From the NCBI GenBank assembly GCA_003427395.1, contig BFEA01000532.1, forward strand, positions 804,776 to 836,899: DNA of 32,124 bases, written 5' to 3'. Both the position numbers and the translations under genes were made by a program. The notes below the pieces were generated by a model. The model searched no databases. It was not told the DNA's origin and was given only the letters and a program-made list of their open reading frames with translations. This DNA is from Chara braunii (taxonomy: Eukaryota; Streptophyta; Charophyceae; Charales; Characeae). Positions within the stretch are counted from its first letter, which is position 1. Every line of letters starts with the position of its first letter. Shown here in pieces: positions 20,238-30,936 of the stretch.

Positions 20238-20640
20238 TTGCCACCCACGACCCAGGGGATAACACCCTAATCTGCACACTTCCTCCCTACAAGGATACCC
20301 ACCGCCCTCCATGAGGTTGCCTTTACAGAGTGGTGCTCCCCCTAGGGTGGATCACGCCTTCAATAACCCCTTGTCACTACCCTGCCAACCCGAGACCTAG
20401 GGCAGGACATACCCCAGTCTTCCACTGCCTCCCGGAAACATTCACTTCCCTCCATGATGATGCCCTGCAAAGCAATGATACCCAAGCGACGACGCCTCCC
20501 AACTATCTCGTTGCCACTACCCTGCTCACCCCAGAGTTGGACACTACCCCCCACCGAATCCACTTCTGCCCTACAACAGAGTTCCCATCCATCCCCTGAT
20601 CTGTTACTGCCCCCCTAACCCTGTCTAACATCTTAGCCCA
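20238..20640. repeat. Degenerate C-rich tandem repeat, about 135-bp units
   Basis: TTGCCAC or TTGTCAC starts similar units at 20238, 20371 and 20511, and each of the first two ends with a CCCTCCATGA(G/T)G(T/A)TGCC phrase. Conservation is low. No coding potential seen. Confidence 0.45.
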
Positions 20641-20723
20641 AATAGAACGCCCGGTCATTATCGCTGCTTCTGGACCGAAAGTTGTGCCAAAAACAGCTAT
20701 AATGACCGGGCGTTCTATTCGGG
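20637..20723. repeat. Inverted repeat with 21-bp perfect arms
   Basis: The arm 20641-20661 is the exact reverse complement of 20699-20719, separated by 37 bases. With one mismatch the arms extend four bases further on each side. It lies in the body downstream of the tRNA-derived head on the minus strand. Confidence 0.9.
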
Positions 20724-20850
20724 TGAAGACGGTAGTTCTCACCTCGGTGATACTAGGCCATAAGGCCGTGTCTCCCCGAGGTCCCATCTGGTGCACTAGG
20801 CAAGTATGTTTGGTGTCATGTAACACCAACTAAGTGTGCGCACAAGAGGC

Positions 20851-20927
20851 GTGGGCGCAGCGGAATTGAACCCACAACCCCTTGCTGGCGACAACAGAGC
20901 TCTAACCAACTGAGCTGCCAGGCTTGC
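20851..20927 (-). mobile_element. tRNA-derived sequence (SINE head or tRNA pseudogene)
   Basis: On the minus strand AGCTCAGTTGGTTAGAGC forms a good A box and D arm, and GGTTCAATTCC (20862-20872 on plus) is a one-mismatch B box at the right distance. The anticodon stem and T-stem do not pair well and the acceptor ends do not match, so a functional tRNA is unlikely. I do not assign an anticodon. The sequence continues on the minus strand into 20830-20640, which could be a SINE body. Confidence 0.55.
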
Positions 20928-21147
20928 CCTGTGGTTGTTTTTTAGTTTTGCATTTGTCGAACTCTTGACCTCTTAATAGTTATTCAGAAAAATGGTTGTC
21001 CCGCGATGAGGAGAAGGTAGCTTTTCAACCAAAAAAAATCCTCACTTTACCGTTACCATTCTGACAGAATGATGTCCTGCAGCGCCATGATTTCTGCGTT
21101 TTTTTTTTGTTTTTTTTTTTTGAGAATTCAAAAGATGATGGAGAGAC

Positions 21148-21418
21148 TTTTTTTTTTTTTTTTTTTTTTTTAATGGCTCCATTCTATTGGTGGGGAGCTG
21201 CACCTGCTGGAAACCGGGTCCAGCGTCCCTTACATATAATATAGAAAAACATTGATGAGGGAAGGAGGTAGCAAAAAGAAAAAGAGCTGCCTCTTCGGCC
21301 AAAAACTGGCCGCCAGATATTTATTTAAATGCTAGCAGCTCCCAATCCCAAAAACCTTCCCGTTCTGCCTAATCTGAACTCAGATATTTGTTGACATAAT
21401 GAGGACAAAGGTCTTTTG
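21148..21418 (-). other. LINE-B 3' untranslated region and tail (tail copy D)
   Basis: After the ORF2 stop (21419-21421) the minus strand runs about 180 bases to the shared tail and poly-A. The tail stem is GCTGGA (21206-21211) with TCCAGC (21219-21224) around the same 7-base loop as copy A. The last stem pair is G-C in copy A and A-T here, a compensatory change. A second T run (21099-21120) lies just outside. Confidence 0.75.
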
Positions 21419-23045
21419 TTATCCCTCCCCCCCTCCAAACCAATGAAGATCCACCAAAGCTAGCTCAGAAGGAGGAAAGAGATCTGGAAATGCTTCTAGG
21501 GACCTCAAAGTAGCTCCTGCCTGCACCTCAAACCAGTCCTGGAAGATGATCTCATAATCTCTTTTGAAATTTGTCCCATCTTCTTCCCCTCTTGACCACT
21601 CTATTTTTCCCAGTTTTTGTCTTGAGGAGTCACCCAGCCAGGCCTTTGTGAAAGTTTGAATTCTTTTCTTAATGTCCTGTTTTTGTTGTAGTGTGTGAAG
21701 TCCAGATTTAATCTTGTCCCATTGAGATCTTACTTTTGTTTCAATGTATTATTGAATAAGCTCAGACATCTCTTTTCCTTCAATCCTTACCTTTTCCATC
21801 GTAATTACACATCTTTTATACCATAATGTCCATAAAATGACCTTTCTACCAATATTAAATAAATTTTGTTGAAAGGTTGAAAGGGAAATGAGTACAGGAC
21901 ACCAATGTCCCAGGAGGATCGCCCTCCAGCCCCAGGGCCAATCTAATCCTGTCAATTTGTTTCATACATAATCCCATCGTCTCCACAATAATTTTGCTCC
22001 CGGACATTGCAAAAAGATGTGGTCAATTGTCTCTCTAATCTTCCTATTAGGAAAGTTTTCCATACATGTACAACACCACGGTAGAGCTACACCCCTTTGC
22101 TCTAGCATGGTATGGTCTATCAACCAGTCATTTGTTGGTAAACATCTATGGATAATTTGCCATTGTAGTGATTCAAATTTAGTGGGTTTGTTTCTGAAAG
22201 CTTGACACCACTTAATTGGCCTGAGCAAATTTGTGTATATATTTAGATGTCGGGCCCATCGTTCCCGTATTATGTTTATAACATCAAGCTTTGGACGTAA
22301 TATACGATACGAGGCTTTGACTGATAATGATTGTAATTTTTGCGCCTTGCATCTCCTGTTAGTGCGCCAGGTCGATTCTGCTGGATCCAGGGAGAGTTCT
22401 TGTAGGGGAGTATTCGGGGCATATACAGTCCATCCTTTAGATACAGGACAATACAAAGCTCTTACTCTGTGAATAGTGTGAAGATGAAAAAATTCTACCT
22501 TATCCTGTTTTCTTGTGATAGAGAGAAGTCCTTATTGAGTGTAACGATGTTAACTAGGGCGCCATCGTTATGGATATCTAGAATTTGCCCCACTACCCTG
22601 GTACCCGTCGTTTGCTGAGCACATACCCAATCTGCAGCCAAAAAAATAGGACCCTTTCTCAGGGCGGCTAACCAAACCAAAGGAATGGATGAAATCACTA
22701 AATCCATATTTTCAGCTAGATTGTGTGCATATCTAATTACCTTTCTCAGTTGATTAGCTGATTTTCAGTTTTTATTTTCCTGGTCTCATAAATCCTTGAT
22801 CCTTACCACACCATGTTTGACCCAAATGGACCATGGGGATGTGAAACTTATGAATACTCTTCCTTGTGCATCCGTGATCCATCTATTACCACAAATTGGT
22901 TGGCGTAGGATTTCCTCATATCTAGTAGGAATTCATTTGTTTGGCAAAGGCAAATTTCGCCAAGTTTTCAATAGGGTAGCCCAAAAACTGTCCAAAACCA
23001 GATCCCTTCTTACTATCCCTCCATCCCCTTCCTTCTGAGATTGTG
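21419..23045 (-). pseudogene. LINE-B ORF2 C-terminal part (zinc-binding region)
   Basis: Minus-strand translation starts near DSFWATLLKTWRNLPLPN (LINE-A: DRYWVRLIQTWRRLPPPN), continues through EILRQPICGNRWITD and WVKHGV (LINE-A: EIFKQPLFRNRLITD, WVKHGV), and then HRCLPTNDWLIDHT with a CCTC...DHIFLQC pattern, the zf-RVT-type zinc-binding motif common at the C-terminus of plant LINE ORF2. It ends near a TAA at 21419-21421. Several stops and frameshifts interrupt it. This region likely helps bind the RNA template or target. Confidence 0.75.
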
Positions 23046-23049
23046 ATTG

Positions 23050-25390
23050 TGATCGAGGAATAGAGGGTGTTCCAATCATCATAGCAGGTGACTTTAATGT
23101 TGCACCAGACAGATGGTTGGACAGATGGAGAATCCTCTCCATGTCCTGTATATATAGTGGAGGATGAGCAAATTATTCAACATCTTTGCGAATCAGAAAA
23201 TTTGTTTGATACATATAGGTGGTTTTGCCCACAGGAGAGGACACATACGTGCATTAGAAACGATGGCTCTACTCATCAATCAAGATCAAGGATAAATCTT
23301 ATTCTTATATCTGAAGATTTAAACTGTGTTTTAACGAGCGTTAATATTTTTCCTTTAAGCCCATGGAAAGGAATAGATCATAAAATGTGTGCAGTTTCAC
23401 TGTCCTTTCGTAAGAAACCGGATCAAGGCAGAGGTTTCTACAAACTCAACACCTCCCTTCTCAAACAAAAGGATTTTAAAACGTTTCTTCAGGATGTATG
23501 GAGTTTCTGGCATTCTACCAAAGAAAGATATGAATCATATATATCATGGTTCAATAAGGGGTTAGTTTATTTAGCTAAAAAATGCAATGAATATTCTAAG
23601 TTAATCGCCAAAGAAAGATATAAGCAGGAAATGAAAATTCATGAGCAAATTCTCAAATATGAGCAAGAAGACTGTCCACAACAAGTATCTCAACCAGTTG
23701 ATATTCTAACACTCAGAAATCAACTACTAACCTTTGCGCAACAACGTTGGCAAGCACAACTCATCAGAGGAAAACTCCTCAAACATTCGACAGAAAGTCA
23801 AATGAAAACATCTTTCTTTTCTTTGGCTCGCACCAGAACTAGAAGAACGTCTATTGAAGCTTTAAAGGATCCACAACAGATATGACAGCAAGAAACTACC
23901 ACTTCAGCCAGTAGTCTGAAGGTGGCATATGACTTCTTCAAAAATCTTTATATTTAAAGCGTCGAAGCGACGATTGTAAATCCATATTTACAAGAATTTT
24001 TGGCTCCTATGCCTCAGGAATTAACACAAAGACAAAAGGAAAGATTGAAAGAACCTATCACTAAGGAAGAAATCTGGACTGCATTAATGCAGATGGAAGA
24101 AGATAAAACTCCGGGTTTCGACGGTCTCCCTAAAGAGTTCTGGGAGACAATGTGGCAATATTTTGCAGACGATTTGATGAAATTCTACAACCAAGTCCAG
24201 GAGATGGGAAGCATGGGGGAAATAGTTGGGCAAGGGATTTTAACCTTGTTATACAAAAAAGGAGATAAAACAAACATAAGGAATTATAGACCCATCACCC
24301 TACTCACGGTAGTGTACAAAATGTTGGCCAAAGCTATCGCGAATCGTTTCATTTCAATAATGTCAGATATCATTCATCCCTCACAAACGGGGTTCATTAA
24401 TGGAAGGAACATACAGGATAACATTTTGCTTATTAATGAAATGATTAAACTTTCTCGACAAAATCACCAAAAAGCTGCATTGTCCTTATAGACTTTGAGA
24501 AAGCTTATGATCATGTAGACTGGAACTTTTTGGACGCCTGCTTAATTAAGTTGAATTTTTGTCCATCAATTCGTAGATGGGTTACTATCCTTCATTCAAA
24601 TGCTACTACTAGGGTTCAGGTCAATGGTCTTCTTTCCCTAGAAATCAGTTTACAGAGATCAGTTAGACAAGGAGATCCATTAACTCCATTTCTTTTTTTG
24701 ATTATAATGGAAGCATTAGGAGCTAATCTAAGAACTAACCAGAACCTTAAAAGACTACAGATTACCGGAATACCTGAAGAAGCCATACCGATTTGCTCTA
24801 TGTTTGCTGATGACCCAACTATAATGATGGAAGCATCCAAGGAGAATATGGAAGAAATAAAAGCACTAATGGATAAATTCTATCTTCTTTCAGATATGGT
24901 AGTCAATTGGGGGAGTAAGACACAAGGATGGTGGATTCATTCTCAAGGGGATAGACCTCTTGAGAATCTTAGGGTAAAATGGTTACCATTAGAGGCACCA
25001 ATCAGGGTCTTCGGAGTAATACTCACAACTAGAGGAAAGCCTAATTCTAATGATGAATGGATCACTTCCCCAGCTTTACAAAAAATGAAGCAATGAAAAA
25101 ATCAACACACTTCACTATTTGGTAGGGCTCTGGTTATCAACAACGTAATCTTGGCCTCGATCTGGTACAAATCTGCTTTATGGTCAATAAGTAATAGATT
25201 AATCAAGGAACTTAGGACGCAACTTACGACTTTCTTATGGCGAGAAGATCATGAAACGTCACATGTAATCCCTAGAGTAGCATGGAAGGTTCTTATCCAA
25301 CCAAAGTCCAAAGGAGGATTGGGCATTTTGGACTCTTCAATCCAATGTCAAGCACTTGCTCTCCAATGGTTAAAAAGACTTGTGTTTTGG
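23050..25390 (+). pseudogene. LINE-B ORF2 core (endonuclease end and RT), inverted
   Basis: Plus-strand translation begins with VPIIIAGDFNVAPD, the middle of the endonuclease, then GIDHKMC (catalytic Asp-His). The RT follows with KTPGFDGLPKEFW, NYRPITLLTVVYKMLAK, IDFEKAYDHVDW (motif A), VRQGDP (motif B) and FADD (motif C, near 24803). It ends in GGLGILDS and LALQWLK. A frameshift falls near 23150, another near 24475, and stops lie at 23883, about 23955 and 25094. It starts where the minus-strand ORF2 start stops and ends where the minus-strand C-terminus begins, so it is the missing middle of the same gene turned around. Confidence 0.8.
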
Positions 25391-25600
25391 GGAGTTTAAG
25401 AGATGTGTTTCCTGGATACAGATTAGGTCAAGCCAACACCTCCCACCCACTCCTTTCAATTGTTCCATGATGGCCTTACGTTTCAAAGCATCTGTTGTGG
25501 CCAAACCATTAACATTGAGGGATCTTAGGTCCAGATCTGCATTTTGAGTAGCACGCAGCCATCCCGGATTTTTACCATAAAGAGCCTGTAGTGCTTCCAT
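25390..25600 (-). pseudogene. LINE-B ORF2 N-terminus (start of endonuclease)
   Basis: ATG at 25600 gives MEALQALYGKN, then DLDLRSLNVNGLA and DLICIQETHLLN, matching LINE-A ORF2 from its ATG at 15189 (MDDLETLYCRN, DLDLRSLNVNGLA, DVICIQETHLQN). The catalytic Asn and Glu are present. It stops at the inversion junction after about 68 codons. Confidence 0.85.
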
Positions 25601-25635
25601 CCCTATTGTCCCTCAGGTCTCTATTGTCTAATCAC

Positions 25636-28600
25636 CTATAGTCTTACCCAGTTACCCCCCTCCAAATTAGAAGAAGCTGTAAATAACCCACATCGTAATA
25701 TAGAACAAAGAAAGGTTGAGACCTCTCCTATCGACCATACCGCATTTGCCTTGATTTTCAAGTGTTTTAGATCCAACAATGTTATATGCGAGAACCATCT
25801 AAGACCTGCTTCTTTGTTATCATCAAATCTTACAAAGGTATCACGTTTTGCCATCTTAGCCTGGTCCCTGATTTCTGTGAGAGTGGCCTGAGGGCCTGGG
25901 TCAAAGTGTTTGGACAGAAAATCGTGTAGATCCCTCTTGAAGGTCCTGTCATTAAAATTTTGTTAATCCACATATGTGGTCCATCCTCTCAAAGTGACCC
26001 TCCCATATTGATCCTGGCCTATAGGAGATAGTCCAATTTCCCATTTCCCACCTTTTTTTCGAACCGGGATTACCAAATTCCCTCTAGAAGACTGTGGCCT
26101 GATGGTTTGTCCTTTTTCCAGAACATGCCTTAGTTTTTGCCTTTTACCCAGATCTTGTGTCTTTTTTCCACTCATTTGTTCTTCCAAAGTAATAATTGTT
26201 GATAAAGTTTCTTCTTTCGTTTTCTGCTTTTCCTGAGAAGAGACCATTTCTATTTCCTCTACCCTCACCCCCCCTTCTTCTTCAAAAGAGGCTCTTCCAG
26301 ACTGATGAGCGGTGACCTGATTGGGGCCCTTTTCTCCTTTATTAGCTTCGTTGTTGTGTAGTATTGAAGGAGCGCCCACAAACCCTTTCCCTGTTTCTAC
26401 CAATGTTGTACATTCCTGTCCCCTGGTATTATCGTCTTGTGGAGGTGAGGGCGGGTGAAACAGCCCCATCACAATTTTCAGAATACGTGTACTTACCGTA
26501 GACCATATTTCCCCTTCATGAAGTCCTTGCTGCAATACTAATCTCAAACTTTGACTGCTGGCTAACAAATTAACCAACTGAACATATGAATTATCCCAGA
26601 ATTTTACAGTGGCTTCCCCAAATCTTATTTTCAAATTCTTCAACACCCATTCAGCTAGCTGTTTTATCCTTTGATCCTCGCCCATATCTGGCTCAGTTTG
26701 AGAGGGAGCATCCTCCATTTCAAAATCACCTTGAGAGGAGTCTACATCCATTGGTTCAGGACCGAACGCCTTTTGAAGTGGATCAGCATTCATTGCCTCC
26801 GTACCTTTCTCTATTAGCTCTGAACTTCCTTCGTCCACTACTTGTAGTTCCTCTGTCAGATCTTCTGCACTATCATTTCCCCCAGTCGTCTTTTGGTTAG
26901 ACTGAGGTGCATTAGATTGAACCTCCATCATAAGAGAATCTTTATCACCGGGGGGAGCCGCCTCTTTGTTTGGACTAGTTAGCTGTTTTATTTTTCTTTT
27001 TTTTTCCTTCTTTTTCTGTTGCACCAGTCCCTCGTCTGAACCCTCCTCTATCACTTCTTCCACCTCCTCAGACTCTAAGTCTGATTCTTCCCCCGTGGGC
27101 TGAGCTATTTTTCCCCCCTTTTCATCTAATTGCAAGTAGTCTACCGGTTGTAAACCTGGGAGAGCACCCCCTTTCTTGTGACTGACCGGTATCCATTGTT
27201 GATGACTCATTTGCCCCTTGCGTTTAGCAGAGTTGTTAGGGACTTCCTTTCCTGTGGACGAAGATTCTTGTGTACTGTCATGTTTTGCTGATTGTGCTGG
27301 GTGAGGTGTTTTTGTTGACTGAATTGCCAGTGTTGGAGTTTTATCATTTACCTCCGGGGGTACCCAGGAATCAGGGGGTTTTGTGTCCCAATTTGGATCC
27401 CCCTCTCGTTCCCATGTCCATCCTTTTGATAATGCCCCCTTCTTGGCATTCTCCACATAGACCCACCCTTCATGTCCCGCATCCACCGTTCTCCATAAAT
27501 TAACTTTGAAAGGATTCCGAATGAGTCTCCCTGTTGCCCGGTTTCTTCTTCCGGGATTCTGAGAACAGTTAGGATCTGTGCTCAAGTGACCGTAGGCTCT
27601 ACATTTGAAACACCACGGTCTGAGTTTGTGAGCTGTGTGAATTCTGTACTCTCTACCCCCTACCCTGTAAGGTATGACATCGTCCAAATTGAAGGGCACA
27701 TTAGCCGGATGATTGAGGGCTAACATCAGATGGTCATCCCTTCTGGTTACATACGTAGGGAGGGAGTCAATGAAGTCAATTATATCGTGGTTGACCCCGA
27801 AGTCATGGATGAATGCCGCTTGTATTTCTATTGGGATGTGTCTAAATTCCACCCAATAGAAATCTTCCATCATCTGATTTCTTTTTTCATCTGGTCCTTG
27901 TTTAGGCGGCGACCAAGGATAAATTCTAACCTTTGAACGATCACACCTTAATTTCTTCCAGGCTTCGATCATCTTTTTATCAGTCGTGTGTAAACACAGG
28001 ATTGTGAACATGGTTGCTGAAACTGGCAAGATAAGAAAGTCTTCGCAAACTGCCTCATAACTTCCTTTAAATGCTGCTAACCTTTTACATATCCACTTTA
28101 TTTTATCATTAGTGGATTTATATGCAGCGTCGTCATGAAAGACCCAGTTATTTGCATGTGTTGTATACACCGTCTCTTTCTGCCAATTTCTGAGATGGGT
28201 AAGTGTTTATCATTGTTTTTTTTTCGGCTAATTCTATCACCCGGTTTTCAGAAAGAATAATAAATTTAGATAAAAAGAAGGCCTTAGCCGAGGACAAATT
28301 TCTCATCGGTATCTTCAACGCCGCAGATTGATCTCCCTGCCTTTGCACTTCCAATTCTTTAGATTGGAAAGACCCTTTGACACATTGTAACAACGAGGGA
28401 GAAATCATGACTGATTGCGACGATTGACCTTCGTTGATCTGTTTCATTCCTGGTAAGAGTGGTCACTCAGACACTGCCTCCCCCTGCCTGTCTCTCCCTC
28501 CATCCATACAGCCACTTCCGTCCCCCGAACCCCTTTTCTCTCTTCCTGTTCCTTCCTTTTCTGGCCCTCTTTCTTCCCCTCTATCCTTCCATCCTTCTTT

Positions 28601-29254
28601 CTCACATCCTTTAACAGCTTCCTGCCTCGCCTCCCTCTCCTTTTTTATCCCTTCCTCCCTTTTTTCCCACAATCATTGTGATATCCTCTGAATGGATCCC
28701 GTTTTAATGATCATTCCTCCCTTACCGGTCTGATTTTGTCTCAATAGCTGCCCCTGTCCTCCTGTCGTGAAAGTGTGCTGGTGTCCCCTTGTCAGAGTAT
28801 CACCAGCTGCTATAAACAAATCTTGCTTCCTTGAGACCTTCTCCTTTTTTATTGAAATTTTTCCCCCCAATGCCAAATCCATCTGGTTTTTCTGATTATT
28901 CTGTTGAAACAGGGGATTGATCATCATTATTTCTTCTTGTGCATTGCTGTGAGTTTGAGTGGAAGACATTTTACTGGTCTCTGATATCTTGTTCTCCAAC
29001 AGTTTTGATTCCTTCCCCACGTTGAGACTATCCTTCCATTCTGTCCTTTCCTCTGAGGTGAGTACTTCCCCCTCCATTGATGACGAGATTTCAATTATTT
29101 TTGAATGACATTTTTCTTGTTCTAAATGAGCCACCAACACCATTTTTACAGGGGTATGAAGCTGACGTGTTAAAACTTGTCGCATTGCCCGTATGATCAT
29201 CAACGCTGACTCTACCAACCTGTGGCTACGTTGACGATGAACGACTTTCGGCAT
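25636..29254 (-). pseudogene. LINE-B ORF1 (DUF4283-like and zinc-knuckle protein), nearly intact
   Basis: The frame from 29254 to about 28160 has two TGA stops (28673-28675 and 28463-28465), then a single frameshift, then an open stretch of 735 codons (28170-25963). After a TAA it continues in frame for 36 codons into a 72-codon segment that ends at 25636 at the position where LINE-A ORF1 ends. The N-terminal part of the 735-codon stretch (residues about 1-180, FYWVEFRHIPIEIQ) resembles the DUF4283 domain of plant LINE ORF1. A zinc knuckle follows (C187, C190, H195, C202; CX2CX4HX6C). A Glu/Lys-rich acidic linker (about 350-480) precedes a conserved C-terminal block (KWEIGLSPIG). It would bind element RNA. 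Confidence 0.8.
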
Positions 29255-29259
29255 TGTGA

Positions 29260-29525
29260 TCAGTAGAAAGCTACACTACAAATTAATTTTCCCCGTATAT
29301 CGCACTTACTTGTCCAGCCTAACTTACTGAATTGTGAATGCTAATATTTTTCCTCGCTTTTAGTGAATAAAATTTTTAATATTAAATTCTTTGTTTCCTA
29401 CTTTTAATGAAATGAGATTATTATCCCTCCCATCAATAATTCACAAAGGACTGGCAGTGTATGCAATAAGCAGAGGATCTGGGATCAGAGTTGGTCAGGT
29501 GGAGAGAATAGGGGGAAGAGGGAAC
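29260..29525. other. AT-rich spacer at the LINE-B 5' side
   Basis: No open frame or repeat recognised. It may include LINE-B 5' untranslated sequence; the boundary cannot be placed without a second copy. Confidence 0.4.
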
Positions 29526-29661
29526 ATCACCATAATCAAATCCCGTGTTGCTCCTCGCCTTACTCCTTGCTGAAGTTGTGACTGATGATGCTTATCACCA
29601 CAATCAAATCCCGCGTTGCTCTTCGCCTTACTCCTTGCTGGAGTTGTGACTGATGATGCTT
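29526..29661. repeat. 68-bp tandem duplication
   Basis: Unit 29526-29593 is repeated at 29594-29661 with about five differences (ATCAAATCCCG, CGCCTTACTCCTTGCTG, GTTGTGACTGATGATGCTT). Confidence 0.9.
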
Positions 29662-29699
29662 CTCTCTCCCTTCCTCATGAAATCTTCATGAAGTTCTTC

Positions 29700-29870
29700 G
29701 GCATGATGCTCCAAATTCTCCTCCTTAAGATCCTTCCCCCTTCCTCTCCACCTACCCCACTCCCGCCTCCCTTCCACCTATTCCACTTTCTCCCTTTACT
29801 ACTCCCTCCTTCCTTTCACCTACTCCACTTTCTCCCTTCACCACTCTACCTCCTTTCCACCTACTAACCC
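29700..29870. repeat. Pyrimidine-rich minisatellite-like tract
   Basis: The plus strand is almost all C and T, with CTTCCACCTATTCCACTTTC-like phrases repeated three to four times (29780-29870). Confidence 0.7.
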
Positions 29871-29936
29871 ATACGTTGAAACGCGTCGAAAAATTTCTGA
29901 AAATCACTCAGAAAATAGCGCGGTGTGTTGTTCTGA

Positions 29937-30740
29937 ATGTCTCAAATCCAAGATGCAAGATCACAAAACACCCCCGATAATCATGTAGCAGACAGAGAGC
30001 GTATTGCACCAGCTGTCGTACTCGTTATTCTTCAAAAAAACCCAATTATCCAAGGTTGCAAGGTGCAAGATGCAAGATCACAAAATAGCCCAGATAGTCA
30101 TATATCAAGCATAGATTGCGATGCATCAAGATTTCATCCAAAAAGGTGCAATGTCACCTTCCAGTAGAGGTGATTCAGCGGCCTGCACACCTCAATCACA
30201 ACTCGTCAAAAGTTCGCTCAGAAAAATTCACCCGGGCAGTCATATCAACTTCACACATTCCTTTATCTTCGAATAGCCCTGCTATCCATGTAGCATAGGA
30301 TACAGAGAGCGCAATGTGTCATCCTCTTCTGTGTGAAGTAGCGTACGTGCACTGCGACAAACGCCGAAGATGGCGTAGAAAATATTACAGATTGAATGTT
30401 GTTCCGTGTGAAGTAGCGTACGTGCGCCGCGACAAGCGCCGAAGATGGCGCATAAAATATTGCAGATTGAATGTTGTCGTAGTCTCGTATCCAAGTTGCA
30501 AGATCAGGAATTAACCCAGATAAGTCTGCGCACTCCCACTCATTCACATTCGTACATCGAATGCCTCATTCTCTTCCGTGTGAAGTAGCGTACGTGCGTC
30601 ACAACAAGCGCCGAAAATGCCGCAGAAATTTTTGCGGATTGAGTGTTCTCATCATCTCATATCGAAGTTGTGAGATCGGAATTAACCCAAGTAGACATAT
30701 AGCAGGCAATGATCACAATGCAACAAGGTTCCATCTTAAT
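29937..30740. repeat. Degenerate satellite-like repeat field
   Basis: GTGTGAAGTAGCGTACGTGC begins units at 30331, 30406 and 30578 (spacings 75 and 172), each followed by CGCCGAAGATGGCG or a close variant and TTG(A/C)AGATTGAATGTT-like sequence. Words such as GCAAGATCACAAAA and CATGTAGCA recur upstream from 29945. A related CGTGCGCCGAAAATAGCG lies at 31768-31785. No coding signal. Confidence 0.7.
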
Positions 30741-30936
30741 AGGAGCGGTCTGCGCACCCCCAAACACAACCCATTCACACTCTTTCGGGAAGATCCGCAC
30801 ATACGCTTATATAAGTTAGCTCCCTCATACCCATTATCTTCGAATAATTCCTGTGTACTAGCGCATTCGTATTTCTCGTTCCAATGTTGTGAGTTATCGC
30901 AAAAATGTAGACATAGATGCGTCCCTTCTTCTATCG

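Larger units (their letters stand above)
21148..29260 (-). mobile_element. LINE-B: AT-rich L1-like retrotransposon with an inverted core
   Basis: Minus-strand order: ORF1 (29254-25636), ORF2 start (25600 to about 25390), [inverted core, plus strand, about 23050-25390], ORF2 C-terminus (about 23045-21419), 3' untranslated tail, poly-A (T run 21148-21171). The three ORF2 pieces do not overlap and together cover the protein, with about 85 residues missing at one junction and about 50 at the other when compared with LINE-A. Codon use and AT content are alike across all pieces. The 5' end above 29260 is undefined. No target-site duplication found. Confidence 0.75.

Noticed and set aside
23050-25390. 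Twin priming as the source of the inverted LINE-B core
   Set aside because: Twin priming leaves the inverted piece at the 5' end of the insertion; here correctly oriented ORF1 and the ORF2 start lie beyond it.
28463-28672. A separate Lys/Glu-rich gene on the minus strand
   Set aside because: It is in the same frame as the upstream and downstream parts of LINE-B ORF1 and separated only by single stops, so it is part of that ORF1.
29937-30740. A CRISPR-like array
   Set aside because: Repeats are unevenly spaced (75 and 172 bases) and degenerate, the context is eukaryotic transposon DNA, and there are no cas-like genes.
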